From Pseudarthrobacter cellobiosi (lineage in GTDB: Bacteria; Actinomycetota; Actinomycetes; Actinomycetales; Micrococcaceae), in contig NZ_JAMXBJ010000036.1 of NCBI RefSeq assembly GCF_023913755.1, forward strand, positions 1 to 64,000: DNA of 64,000 bases, written 5' to 3'. The notes below the pieces were generated by a model. It was not told where the DNA came from. It saw nothing but the letters and a program-made list of their open reading frames with translations, and searched no databases. The position numbers were made by a program, and so were the translations under genes. Positions 20,678 to 29,123 of this stretch are shown here, one piece after another. How positions within the stretch are numbered: position 1 is the first letter of the stretch; the number at the start of each line of letters is the position of its first letter.

Positions 20678-21904
20678 ATGGACCCACTTGAGAACCCTTA
20701 CACCCCGAACGCCGGCGCGAATCCGCCAGTCCTGGTGGGCCGCACCGATGAGCTTGCCTCATTCAAGCTTCTGCTGGCACGGCTGGCTCGGGGGCGTAGC
20801 GAGCAGTCCATGATCATCACGGGACTTCGCGGGGTCGGCAAAACGGTATTGCTCGGTGCCTTCCGTAAAGAGGCGATTTCCGCTGATTGGGCTGTGATCG
20901 AAATCGAGGTCAGCAAGCACGATGACGGAGACTTCCGGCGCCAATTGGCGGTGGAGTTCCGGAAAGCTCTCCTCGAGATCTCGCCCCGGGCAAAGTGGAC
21001 GGATCGCGCTCGACGGGCAGCCGGAGTCCTGCGATCCTTCACAGTCTCCGTAGACCCCGAAGGTAAGTTCACGGCCGGCTTCGACGTTGAACCAGTGGAA
21101 GGTCAGGCCGATAGCGGTCATTTGGGGGTGGACCTCACAGATCTCTTCCTTGCCCTGGGTGAGGCTGCGCAGGACCATGAAACCGGCTTAGTGCTTCTTT
21201 TTGACGAGGTCCAGTTCCTGTCGAAGGTCCAACTGGAAGCCTTGATCGCCGCACTGCACAAAACGGTCCAGCGCGAACTGCCGATTACCCTGGTCGGGGC
21301 CGGACTGCCCCAGATCGCAGAACTTGCCGGGGAGGCTAAATCCTACTCCGAGCGACTCTTCAAATTTCCAAGAATCGAGATGCTCGACGACGACGACGCC
21401 ATCGAGGCCATCACCCGCCCGGCTCTCGATAGTGGAGTGATTTTCGAGAAAGACGCTATTACGGAAGCCGTGGCCGTCACGGGAGGCTACCCCTATTTCC
21501 TCCAGGAAATGGGATCAGCGGTCTGGAATCTAGCGGAAGATAACGTCATTACGGCCCGGGATGTGAAGGATGCTCACCGCTATGTTGAGGAGAAGCTGGA
21601 CGGCAGTTTCTTCCGCGTCCGGCTTGACCGGACAACGGAGCTGGAACAGGCCTACTTGCGGGCAATGGCTCAGCTGGGGCCAGAACCCCAGCTGGCCAGC
21701 GACGTCGCGACCCTTCTAAATCGCACCTCCCAGCAAGTTAGTCCTACGCGGTCGCAGCTGATTGACAAGGGGCTGCTCTACACGCCGAACCACGGTTATG
21801 CGGCCTTCACCGTTCCGCATTTCGACCGGTTCATGCTCCGGGCCGTTCCGGAATTGAATGTGCCGGAGTTGCGTCAGCGACGAGGCAGGCATACCGCCGG
21901 CTGA
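20678..21904 (+). CDS. AAA-type ATPase with C-terminal winged helix (copy 1)
   Basis: A 408-aa ATP-binding protein. Residues 18-26 (VLVGRTDEL) open the AAA module. Walker A is GLRGVGKT (49-56) and Walker B is LLFDE (173-177). ITLVGAGLPQIAEL and the arginine region SYSERLFKF follow. The last 80 residues contain a predicted winged helix (LLNRTSQQVSPTRSQLIDKG). It resembles standalone ATPases common in actinobacteria whose role is not established. A paralogue lies at 34709-35884. The gene interrupts the VOC-AraC pair and is flanked by duplicated pieces of both. Confidence 0.85.
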   Translation: MDPLENPYTPNAGANPPVLVGRTDELASFKLLLARLARGRSEQSMIITGLRGVGKTVLLGAFRKEAISADWAVIEIEVSKHDDGDFRRQLAVEFRKALLEISPRAKWTDRARRAAGVLRSFTVSVDPEGKFTAGFDVEPVEGQADSGHLGVDLTDLFLALGEAAQDHETGLVLLFDEVQFLSKVQLEALIAALHKTVQRELPITLVGAGLPQIAELAGEAKSYSERLFKFPRIEMLDDDDAIEAITRPALDSGVIFEKDAITEAVAVTGGYPYFLQEMGSAVWNLAEDNVITARDVKDAHRYVEEKLDGSFFRVRLDRTTELEQAYLRAMAQLGPEPQLASDVATLLNRTSQQVSPTRSQLIDKGLLYTPNHGYAAFTVPHFDRFMLRAVPELNVPELRQRRGRHTAG

Positions 21905-21931
21905 CCCCTGCGGTGGGGCCGGACGGCCCAA

Positions 21932-21952
21932 TGATTGAGCTTGTCGAAATCC
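21932..21952. repeat. dispersed TGATTGAGCTTGTCGAAAT unit
   Basis: TGATTGAGCTTGTCGAAATCC lies between the ATPase stop and the VOC remnant; it is a member of the family listed at 19948-20040. Confidence 0.65.
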
Positions 21953-21958
21953 GTCACT

Positions 21959-22025
21959 CCTAGTTGATGCGATCATGTTGCCCGACGGGTCCCGGAAGGC
22001 ATAGCCGCGCGGGCTCCGGTTGGAC
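21959..22025 (-). pseudogene. remnant of VOC gene 3' end (right copy)
   Basis: About 65 bases align with the 3' end of the intact VOC gene (20051-20115): the bases coding for GNMIRINQG and upstream residues are recognisable with small gaps. The rest of the gene is missing, and the remnant joins the AraC 3' end within about 55 bases. It is evidence for a partial duplication around the ATPase gene. Confidence 0.75.
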
Positions 22026-22067
22026 TAGCACTTGGTGAGCAGCACTTGGCGCTCGATGTGTCACCGG

Positions 22068-22493
22068 CTAGGAGGAAGTTTCTTCAATCCTGCTCGGTTT
22101 GCGCGAGGGCCGGGTGTGCTGCCGGGCGATGCACGTGGGCATTGCTTTCACGGCGTGGTGTTCGCGGGCGCGGTAGGCGCTGGGCGTTATGCCGACGATC
22201 TCGGTGAACCGCGAGCTGAAGGAACCCAGGGACGTGGAGCCCACTTCCATGCACGCGTCGGTCACGCTGGCACCGGCGCGCAGCAGCGCCATGGCACGTT
22301 CGATCCGCCGGGTCATGAGGTAGTTGTAGGGCGTCTCACCGTAGGCGGCCTTGAACTGGCGGGAGAAGTGCGCCGCTGACATGAGGGCCCCGGCGGCCAT
22401 GGTGGGCACGTCCAGCGGCCGGGCGTACCCGCGGTCAATCAGGTCACGGGCCCGGCGCAAGTGGGCCAAGTTTGTCAGCTCCTGCGGTGTCAT
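22068..22493 (-). CDS. AraC-family transcriptional regulator
   Basis: A 141-aa regulator consisting mainly of the AraC/XylS DNA-binding domain, with no separate ligand domain. First helix-turn-helix: LDVPTMAAGALMSAAHFSRQFK. Second: VTDACMEVGSTSLGSFSSRF, ending with GITPSAYR. It probably regulated the VOC gene that once lay next to it. Its 3' 48 bases are duplicated at 20485-20533. The start at 22493 (MTPQELTNLAHL) is typical of this short AraC type. Confidence 0.88.
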   Translation of the reverse strand: MTPQELTNLAHLRRARDLIDRGYARPLDVPTMAAGALMSAAHFSRQFKAAYGETPYNYLMTRRIERAMALLRAGASVTDACMEVGSTSLGSFSSRFTEIVGITPSAYRAREHHAVKAMPTCIARQHTRPSRKPSRIEETSS

Positions 22494-22543
22494 GAGGCAA
22501 GTCTAGTAGCGCTCCACGCCCGGTGGTTGATCCTGTCCGCCCA

Positions 22544-22606
22544 GTGATTGAGCCTGCGAAATCCCCCGACGCGGAAACGGCATGGCGCTACGGAAACGGC
22601 CTGGCG
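22544..22606. repeat. repeat unit plus short direct repeats
   Basis: GTGATTGAGCCTGCGAAATC (from 22544) belongs to the dispersed family. It is followed by two near-identical 16-mers, CGGAAACGGCATGGCG (22572-22587) and CGGAAACGGCCTGGCG (22591-22606). Confidence 0.55.
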
Positions 22607-22667
22607 ACACCCGAAATGCTCGGGCAGCCGTGCCGGATAGACAGCTGCGCATGGAGCATACTGAGGC

Positions 22668-22874
22668 ATGACTGACCGCGACGACTTCCTAGCCTGGGTA
22701 AAGTCCGCGCTTTACGAAGCGGAACTAGCCCTTCACAACGGCGATTCGGCCCCGCGCCGGGCAATCTGGTCACGTAACGAACCCGTGAGCATCCTGGGTG
22801 CGTGGCGCAACGCCTATGGCCAGCATGGGCTGGACGGGCTCTTGTCGAGTGACGGTGCCAGGCGCGTCGCGTGA
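22668..22874 (+). pseudogene. SnoaL-like protein, 3'-truncated remnant
   Basis: A 68-residue reading frame whose first 57 residues look like the start of a SnoaL/DUF4440-type protein (AELALHNGDSAPRRAIWSRN, then VSILGAWRNAYG). It ends abruptly in GLLSSDGARRVA where such proteins continue for another 70-90 residues. The family call rests on pattern memory. It is probably a truncated, non-functional gene. Confidence 0.55.
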
Positions 22875-23005
22875 ACCGGGTAGTGATCCGTTGCCGGGCG
22901 TCGAACCGACGTTAGGCACAGGCGGGACACGGCCCTTTACGCCAGAAGGTGGAGAAATAGGGTACGTTTTGTTTTCTTAATTCACCCACGCCCGGTGTAC
23001 TCTTC

Positions 23006-23024
23006 CAAGGTTAGGCTTCCCTAA
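23006..23024. promoter_or_regulatory. IdeR/DtxR-type iron box
   Basis: CAAGGTTAGGCTTCCCTAA matches 17 of 19 positions of the DtxR/IdeR consensus TWAGGTWAGSCTWACCTWA; only the first position and one right-half position differ. It ends 30 bases before the start of the adenylation/acyltransferase gene, overlapping the likely promoter. It implies repression of that gene when iron is plentiful. Inferred from consensus only. Confidence 0.75.
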
Positions 23025-23054
23025 ATCGCCGAAGACTCCTATGGACCACACGCT

Positions 23055-25643
23055 ATGAGCACCCAACTTGACCTTCAACGCCTGTCGTTTGCCGCGAACC
23101 TCGCGAATTACGGGGACAGGACTGCCGTTGCCACCAGCAATGGTGTCTTGACGTATCGGGAACTGGCCGACCGGGTTGAGGAGGTGGGCCGGCGACTCGG
23201 TAGCGAACGTCGCCTGGTGGCCCTGACGGCCGGTAACGATGTTGAATCCCTGGTGGGTTACCTGGCGGCCATGGCGGCCGGTCATCCGCTGATCCTCCTG
23301 CCCGCGGACAAGCCTGCCGCCCTGGAGTCCCTGGTCGCGGCCTACGATCCGGACGTTATCCTTAGTTCCGCGAACGGCCGGACAGTATTGGAGGAGCGAC
23401 GGCCTGGCACCGGACACACCCTGCACCCGGACCTGGCCCTTCTGTTGAGCACCTCAGGTTCCACCGGTTCGCCCAAGCTTGTGCGGTTGTCCTATGAAAA
23501 CCTCCAGGCGAACGCAGAGTCCATCGCGGAATACCTCGGCATCACCGAGTATGACCGGGCTATGACCACGCTGCCCATGTCCTACTGCTATGGACTGTCA
23601 GTGATCAACAGCCACCTGCTGCGTGGTGCCAGCCTGGTCCTGACCGATCTGTCCGTGGTGGACCCCTGCTTCTGGGATCTGTTCCGCCGCGAGGGTGCCA
23701 CATCGTTCGCAGCCGTTCCCTACACCTTCGAGTTGCTCGAGCGGGTGGGGTTCGCCGCAATGAACCTGCCCACGCTCAGGTATGTGACCCAGGCTGGCGG
23801 CAGGCTCGGCCCGGACCTGGTCCGGCGTTACGCAGAACTGGGCGCAAGGAGCGGCTGGGATCTCTTTGTGATGTACGGCCAGACGGAGGCCACGGCACGC
23901 ATGGCCTACCTCCCTCCGCGGCTGGCAGGTACGGCGCCAGGCGCCATCGGAATTCCCATCCCCGGCGGCGCCTTCCGGATAGACCCGGTCCCTGGACTGG
24001 AGCATGGGGAGCTGGTCTATTCAGGGCCCAACGTGATGCTGGGTTACGCCCAGACGCCGGAGGACCTCGGCCTCGGGCGGACGGTGGATGAACTCCGCAC
24101 CGGAGACCTGGCACGCCAGAACGCAGACGGACTGTACGAGGTAGTGGGACGGCGCAGCCGGTTCGTCAAGATCGTCGGCCTGCGCGTCGACCTTGGACAA
24201 GTGGAACGGATCCTTGCAGATCTTGGTATTCAGGCGGCGAGCGCCGGCACGGACCAGGGACTCGTGGTCGCCGTCGAGGGTGAACACGACACTGCGTTGC
24301 TGGGCAAGATCCTCCCCCAGGGCATAGGCCTGCCCCGCGCTGCCCTGCACGTCCAGGCGGTGCCGGAGCTCCCGCGTCTGGCGTCCGGCAAGCTGGACTA
24401 CCCGGCCGTCCTGGCGCTCGCCAAACCCACAGTTCAAGACCAGCCTTCCAGCGCGAACTCCGGAGCTGGCCCGCGGGACAGTGTGGTGCGCATTTTTGAG
24501 GACACGCTGGAGCTGGACGACATTTCCGACGACGACACGTTCGTTTCGCTGGGCGGGGACTCGCTTTCGTATGTGGCAGCGTCGGTGCGGCTTGAGCAGG
24601 CGTTGGGGCATTTGCCCCCGGACTGGCACATCACCCCGGTGGGGGTGCTTGGGGCCCGCCATGAACAGCCGCGGCCGCGGAAGCGCCGCATGTTCGCCCG
24701 GCTTGAAACCAGCATCGTGCTGCGGGCGGTCTCCATTTTCCTGATCGTCAGCACCCACATCGGATTCCTGCACTGGCAGGGTGCCGCCCACGTACTCATG
24801 GCTGTGGCGGGGTTCAACTTCGCCCGGTTCCAGCTGTCCGGGGAACGTATGCCGCGGCTGCGGAAACAAGCCGCCAGCCTGGCCAGGGTCATCATCCCCA
24901 GCATGGCCTTCATCGGCTTCGCCTACCTGATCACCGACAGATACAGCCTGGAGAATATCGTCCTCCTCCACGCCATTATCGGGCCCGAAGAGGTGACCAC
25001 CCGGTCGCATTTCTGGTTCATCGAGGTTCTCGTCTACCTGCTGGTCAGCATGACGGCGTTGCTCGCCCTGCCCTGGGTCAGTCGGGCCGAAAGGCGCTTC
25101 CCGTTCCTCTTTCCGCTGGTGCTGCTCGCCGCCGGACTCCTTACCCGGTATGAGCTTTTTGAGCCGGGAATTCCCCACACGACGCCGGCCCTCTGGCTCT
25201 TCGCGCTGGGATGGGCGGTTGCCAGGGCCCGTCACATCCTTCAGCGAGGCGCCGTCAGTGTCGTTGCCGCTTTGACTATCCCGGGGTTCTTCGACAACCC
25301 CGCCCGTGAACTGACTGTCCTGGCCGGGATACTCCTGCTCCTGTGGCTGCCCAGTCTTCCCGTCCCGGCCGGGCTCCGGCGCCTCACCGTTCTGCTGGCC
25401 GGCGCGTCCTTGCACATCTATCTGGTGCATTGGCTGGTCTACCCGCTGCTGGTTGAGCTCAGCCCCGCGCTCGCCGTCGTGGCCTCACTGGCCGCAGGCT
25501 CCGCGTACTGGGCACTCTGCAGCCTGGCGCCGACGGCCATCGCCCGCGCCAGAACCTGGAGATTGAGCCTGTCGAAATGGAACGGCCGACGGCGGCAGTC
25601 GCCCCGGCAGCCCGCCCCGCCGGCTGCCCCTCCCGGACATTGA
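23055..25643 (+). CDS. adenylation-carrier protein-acyltransferase 3 fusion
   Basis: An 862-aa three-domain protein. Residues 1-460 are an AMP-forming adenylation domain: LLLSTSGSTGSPKLVRL (P-loop), VMYGQTEATARM, RTGDLARQNADG and the ASGKLDYP lysine. A carrier domain follows, with GGDSLSY; Ser503 would hold phosphopantetheine. Residues 545-835 are about ten membrane segments of an acyltransferase-3-like (OatA type) domain with a conserved STHIGFLHW start and HIYLVHWLVYPLL end. It likely activates a small acid, loads it and transfers it across or onto a membrane acceptor. An iron box upstream suggests a siderophore or iron-stress role. The last 30 residues run through a dispersed repeat. Confidence 0.85.
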   Translation: MSTQLDLQRLSFAANLANYGDRTAVATSNGVLTYRELADRVEEVGRRLGSERRLVALTAGNDVESLVGYLAAMAAGHPLILLPADKPAALESLVAAYDPDVILSSANGRTVLEERRPGTGHTLHPDLALLLSTSGSTGSPKLVRLSYENLQANAESIAEYLGITEYDRAMTTLPMSYCYGLSVINSHLLRGASLVLTDLSVVDPCFWDLFRREGATSFAAVPYTFELLERVGFAAMNLPTLRYVTQAGGRLGPDLVRRYAELGARSGWDLFVMYGQTEATARMAYLPPRLAGTAPGAIGIPIPGGAFRIDPVPGLEHGELVYSGPNVMLGYAQTPEDLGLGRTVDELRTGDLARQNADGLYEVVGRRSRFVKIVGLRVDLGQVERILADLGIQAASAGTDQGLVVAVEGEHDTALLGKILPQGIGLPRAALHVQAVPELPRLASGKLDYPAVLALAKPTVQDQPSSANSGAGPRDSVVRIFEDTLELDDISDDDTFVSLGGDSLSYVAASVRLEQALGHLPPDWHITPVGVLGARHEQPRPRKRRMFARLETSIVLRAVSIFLIVSTHIGFLHWQGAAHVLMAVAGFNFARFQLSGERMPRLRKQAASLARVIIPSMAFIGFAYLITDRYSLENIVLLHAIIGPEEVTTRSHFWFIEVLVYLLVSMTALLALPWVSRAERRFPFLFPLVLLAAGLLTRYELFEPGIPHTTPALWLFALGWAVARARHILQRGAVSVVAALTIPGFFDNPARELTVLAGILLLLWLPSLPVPAGLRRLTVLLAGASLHIYLVHWLVYPLLVELSPALAVVASLAAGSAYWALCSLAPTAIARARTWRLSLSKWNGRRRQSPRQPAPPAAPPGH
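25561..25577. repeat. dispersed repeat unit inside a gene end
   Basis: GATTGAGCCTGTCGAAA, a unit of the family at 19948-20040, is translated as part of the C-terminal tail of the adenylation fusion protein (LSLSK). Confidence 0.6.
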
Positions 25644-25670
25644 GTCCGCACTGAACGGCGGAAGGTGGGG

Positions 25671-26528
25671 CTATCCCGCGTCCGCAGGCCGGAATGTCGT
25701 TCCTCCGTCCGTGGAGACAAGGATCCCGTCGGCGGTAGCGGCCCAGATCCAGGGTCTGCCGTCGGCGCCCTTGACTGCGGCGATTGCCATGACCTGGGCG
25801 TCGATGCGGCCCATTTTTGTCCAGGTCTCTCCGGCATCGGCAGAGTAGTGCACCGTACCGTCGGGTTCAACGCCCACAGCCTCGGCTGGGTGCGCGAACG
25901 CGGCGAACTGAATTACCGGGCCGTCTTTCACAGGCTCCCACGTGCTGCCGGCGTCGGTGGAACGCTGGACCCCGTCGGGCGTGGTCGCCAGGAGGGTTCT
26001 GCTGCCCGGATGACCGGCGAGGACGGCGGGGGCGAAGTCAGCGGGAATAGTGTTCCAGGTCTCGCCGTCGGCGCTGGTCCGCAGTGTCCCGTCGAAGGCC
26101 ACGATCCCCGCTTGGGTGGTGGTCATGGCATGGAAGTCCGATTCACCCTGGCGCGAGAGCTGCTCCCACGTAGTGCCGCCGTCGGAGGATTTGAGCAGGC
26201 CCATGGGGTTGGGCAGGTCAGAGCCGGGCCCCGGGTGGCCCGAAGCGTAGAAGACCCCGTCGGCGGGGCCGGCGGTGAATCCCATCAGGTCGTTGGTGCC
26301 ACCGATTTTTTTCGCCGGGCTGGTGGTGACGTCGAAGAGGCCGTCGTGGGTGGCGAGCAGTACCTGGCCGGTGTCACCGCTGACGGTGAGTCCGTGGACG
26401 TGTGTGCTGGGAAGGGGGCTCCCGGCTGCCGTCGTGTGCGGCGTGGTCTGGTTTGTCGCCGGTGCGCAGCCGGCAATGGCGAGAAGGGTGGCCGCGGCGC
26501 CGGCCAGGACTGCGCCGCGTCTGATCAT
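25671..26528 (-). CDS. BNR-repeat lipoprotein (F510_1955-like)
   Basis: A 285-aa secreted lipoprotein. The signal peptide MIRRGAVLAGAAATLLAIAGC ends in a lipobox Cys. The rest is a beta-propeller with Asp-box motifs: SSDGGTTWEQL, STDAGSTWEPV, SADAGETWTKM and STDGGTTFRP. Such proteins occur with DUF305 and copper or metal genes; enzymatic activity is uncertain. An ATG six codons upstream is an alternative start. It is probably an operon partner of the DUF305 lipoprotein upstream, 97 bp away. Confidence 0.82.
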   Translation of the reverse strand: MIRRGAVLAGAAATLLAIAGCAPATNQTTPHTTAAGSPLPSTHVHGLTVSGDTGQVLLATHDGLFDVTTSPAKKIGGTNDLMGFTAGPADGVFYASGHPGPGSDLPNPMGLLKSSDGGTTWEQLSRQGESDFHAMTTTQAGIVAFDGTLRTSADGETWNTIPADFAPAVLAGHPGSRTLLATTPDGVQRSTDAGSTWEPVKDGPVIQFAAFAHPAEAVGVEPDGTVHYSADAGETWTKMGRIDAQVMAIAAVKGADGRPWIWAATADGILVSTDGGTTFRPADAG

Positions 26529-26624
26529 GTGGGAGAGGAAAAACATGGCTAACTCCAGAGTGAAGGGAAATCAGGGACAATGTGGCGCCGGCCCGGTCAG
26601 GCCGGCGCCAACGTGATCGACTCG

Positions 26625-27227
26625 TCAGAGCGTGGTCAGGAGGCCCTGCATTTCCTTGATTTCCGCTTCCTGCGCAGACACGATTTGGTTGCCCAGGTCC
26701 ACGGCCTTGGGGTCTTTGCCGCCGGTCTTTTCAGTGTTGGCCATCATGATGGCGCCTTCGTGGTGGGCGATCATCTGCTTCAGGAACAGTTTGGCGGCCC
26801 CGGTGCCCTGCGCGGCGTCGAGTTCCTTCAGCGAGGCGTCGTCCAGCATGCCGTCCATGGAGTGCCCGGCGTGGCCGGAGGCCATTTCCGTTGGTTCGTT
26901 CCAGTCATCAAGCCAGCCGGTCATGGTCCGGATCTCCGGGCCCTGCGCTTCCTTGATTTTGGTGGCCAGCGCGGTGACGGGGGCGGGGATGTCCTTTTTC
27001 GCGAGGATCATTTCTGCCATCTCCACCGCCTGGGCATGGTGGGGGATCATCATCTGGGCGAACGTCACGTCAGCGGAGTTGTGTTCCGCTGACGGTGCCG
27101 GCGCGCTGCTGGAGCTGCCGTGATTCATTCCGGGCGTGCTCCCGGATCCGGAACCGGATGAGCACCCGGCCAAGGCAATGGCAGCCGCAATGGCCGTTGT
27201 TGAAAGGGTCAATAGCTTCTTATTCAT
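26625..27227 (-). CDS. DUF305 lipoprotein
   Basis: A 200-aa exported lipoprotein: lipobox IALAGC near residue 22, a Ser/Gly-rich linker, then a ferritin-like DUF305 helical domain. Its signatures are MMIPHHAQAVEMAEMIL and a second MIAHHEGAIMMANTE, both histidine-rich. The domain is common in copper-stress loci, and metal binding through these His/Met residues is a family inference. It lies upstream of the BNR lipoprotein on the same strand. Confidence 0.9.
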   Translation of the reverse strand: MNKKLLTLSTTAIAAAIALAGCSSGSGSGSTPGMNHGSSSSAPAPSAEHNSADVTFAQMMIPHHAQAVEMAEMILAKKDIPAPVTALATKIKEAQGPEIRTMTGWLDDWNEPTEMASGHAGHSMDGMLDDASLKELDAAQGTGAAKLFLKQMIAHHEGAIMMANTEKTGGKDPKAVDLGNQIVSAQEAEIKEMQGLLTTL

Positions 27228-27360
27228 GGGAAGTCAGGTCCTTCAAATCTCGACCGCAGGGGGCCGGTGAGCGGGGGAGCATCCTTGCAGATGCCGGGAA
27301 GCGTCTGTTGGGCTCGCTTCATGACGGGGCTGTGCCGTGGGGACGGCGGTGTGCCCAGTT

Positions 27361-27855
27361 CTACGTCCGGCTGATGGACAGCTCACCCGGTGAAGGACCG
27401 CCGGGCAGATAGGCGTAGGAAGAACCGACCGTGTCGGGCAGCCCGCCATGGCCATCCAGGGTTCGGGTGCCCTGCGCGGGTTCAGGGGCGGCCAGTGTCC
27501 CTGTCTGGGCTGAGGGGGTGCATGCTGCGCTCATCGCCTGGATGCTGGCGCAGTCAGCAGAGCACGTGCACGACGCCGGGCCTGCGGCAACAGCCTCAGA
27601 GCCCCGATGTCCCGCGGCCGCCGCTGTTGTTGAGGCAACCGGTTCCGCGTGGGGCGCCGTGGTTTTGTGGTTGGCGTGCCTGTCCCCGACACTCACGGCC
27701 GGGGCCGGTGTGTGCCCGGCGGCGGGGGAGTGCATGGAGTGATTGCCGGTCATGACGTGCATGCCGAAAATCCCGGCGAGGATGGCCAGGATGGCGGTGA
27801 TGATGCCGGCGCGGAGCAGGAACGCCGTGACGGGGCCGCGGAGCACTGCGGTCAT
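27361..27855 (-). CDS. DUF6153-like membrane protein
   Basis: A 164-aa protein with one N-terminal membrane segment (AGIITAILAILAGIFGMHVM), then a His/Met-rich stretch (NHSMHSPAAGHTPAP) and a cysteine cluster (CTCSADCASIQAMSAAC). It resembles the DUF6153 family found beside DUF305 genes. The Met/His/Cys pattern suggests extracytoplasmic metal contact. Same strand as its neighbours, 134 bp upstream of the DUF305 gene. Confidence 0.7.
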   Translation of the reverse strand: MTAVLRGPVTAFLLRAGIITAILAILAGIFGMHVMTGNHSMHSPAAGHTPAPAVSVGDRHANHKTTAPHAEPVASTTAAAAGHRGSEAVAAGPASCTCSADCASIQAMSAACTPSAQTGTLAAPEPAQGTRTLDGHGGLPDTVGSSYAYLPGGPSPGELSISRT

Positions 27856-27961
27856 GGCGTTCCTCCTTCCGTGTTGGTCTGATCCGTCTTCAAGGCTACC
27901 GGCCGGGTCCTTTCCGGCCGGTCAGCGCTTCTGGTTCAACGTACGCGGGACGGATTGAGTT

Positions 27962-28083
27962 TCACCCTCCGCAGCAACTGCGCATTCAGGGCCAATGGCG
28001 ACGTCGGTGCCGGCGCCGATCGCGATTCCCACCTCGGCGCGGGCCAGGGCGGGGGAGTCGTTCACGCCGTCGCCGATCGCAGG
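27962..28083 (-). pseudogene. heavy-metal P-type ATPase fragment
   Basis: About 40 residues match the hinge region of copper or heavy-metal P1B ATPases: [20 protein letters not shown] followed by AGTDVAI. Nothing before or after matches. It overlaps the 3' end of the CDF-thioredoxin gene. It is clearly a leftover of a deleted transporter. Confidence 0.85.
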
Positions 28084-29123
28084 CCACGGTCGGTCAGTGC
28101 CTCCACTACCTGGTCGATGGTCGGAGCGCCTGCCAGACCGCCGGGGGTGGGGTATATCCGGCACGCGAGTTCACTCGTTGGCGTTCCGTCAGGGAAGATG
28201 TCGGCCCCGTCTGCAGTGATGGTCGGCGAACCGGCAAATCGGGTCCCGGCCGTATCTGCCGGAGTCCTGATGCTCCGCAAATGGACCGGGATGTCCTGGC
28301 GCCCCATGGCGACGAGGGCAGCTTCCACCTGCTTGAGTGCTTTTGCTGTGTTTGGGCAGTCATCGATGTGGAGTATTTCTATTCTCATGTGGTCCCTGTC
28401 GGGCTCGCCGGTGCACGGTTCAGGGGCGGCGCAGCAATCATCAGCTTTCCCATCGCGTCCTGCCCCGGCTCGGGCCCCGGCCCGTGGGAAGGCACAACAG
28501 ACGTCCCCTTTCCAGGCGTTAATGCCCTCACGGACGGCGATCCCTGCGATGACCAGCGCCGCGCCGGCATCCGCCCACCACCATCCCAAGGCGCTGTTGA
28601 GGACCAGGCCCACCAGTAGGACGGCGGAGAGGTAGGTGCACAGCAGAGTCTGTTTCGAATCTGCGACGGCGGTGCGGGAGCCAAGTTCGCGGCCCGCGCG
28701 GCGTTGAAGCCAGGACAGGACGGGCATGATGGCCAGGCTCAGGGCGGCGATCACGATGCCCGGAGTGGAAGGCTGTGCCTCGCCGCCTCTGGACAGTGAC
28801 CTGACCGAGTCCATGGAGACGAACAGTGCCAGGGCGAAGAACGAGATCGCGATGATCCGCAGGGTCAGGTGTTCGCGCCGTTCCGGGTCCTTCGCGGAAA
28901 ACTGCCAGGACAGGGCCGCCGCGGAAGCGACTTCAATCACCGAATCAAGGCCGAAGCCGATGAGGGCCGAGGAGTGGGCCAGGTTGCCCGCCCAGAGCGC
29001 GACGGCGGCCTCGACGACGTTGTACGTGATGGTCGCGGCCGCGAACAGGCGGATGCGGCGGCCCAACACGGCGCGGCGGGCGGGCGTAGATGCAAGCTGA
29101 ACCGTGGTGGTCATGTCAGGCAT
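28062..29123 (-). CDS. CDF cation transporter fused to a thioredoxin-like domain
   Basis: A 353-aa protein. Residues 1-205 have about six membrane segments and resemble cation diffusion facilitators ([19 protein letters not shown] and [11 protein letters not shown] carry the likely metal ligands). A cysteine-rich linker follows (CC at 209-210, CC at 230-231, C237). From Met246 a small domain ([20 protein letters not shown]) looks like the thioredoxin-like proteins of mercury or metal operons. Met246 could be a separate start (28062-28388). The last residues run into the P-ATPase scrap. The CmtR-like gene overlaps its start, so Cd/Pb/Zn efflux is likely. Confidence 0.78.
   Translation of the reverse strand: MPDMTTTVQLASTPARRAVLGRRIRLFAAATITYNVVEAAVALWAGNLAHSSALIGFGLDSVIEVASAAALSWQFSAKDPERREHLTLRIIAISFFALALFVSMDSVRSLSRGGEAQPSTPGIVIAALSLAIMPVLSWLQRRAGRELGSRTAVADSKQTLLCTYLSAVLLVGLVLNSALGWWWADAGAALVIAGIAVREGINAWKGDVCCAFPRAGARAGAGRDGKADDCCAAPEPCTGEPDRDHMRIEILHIDDCPNTAKALKQVEAALVAMGRQDIPVHLRSIRTPADTAGTRFAGSPTITADGADIFPDGTPTSELACRIYPTPGGLAGAPTIDQVVEALTDRGLRSATA

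Noticed and set aside
24021-25430. 469-aa minus-strand open frame within the adenylation fusion gene
   Set aside because: Charged, low-complexity translation without a domain; shadow of the plus-strand gene.
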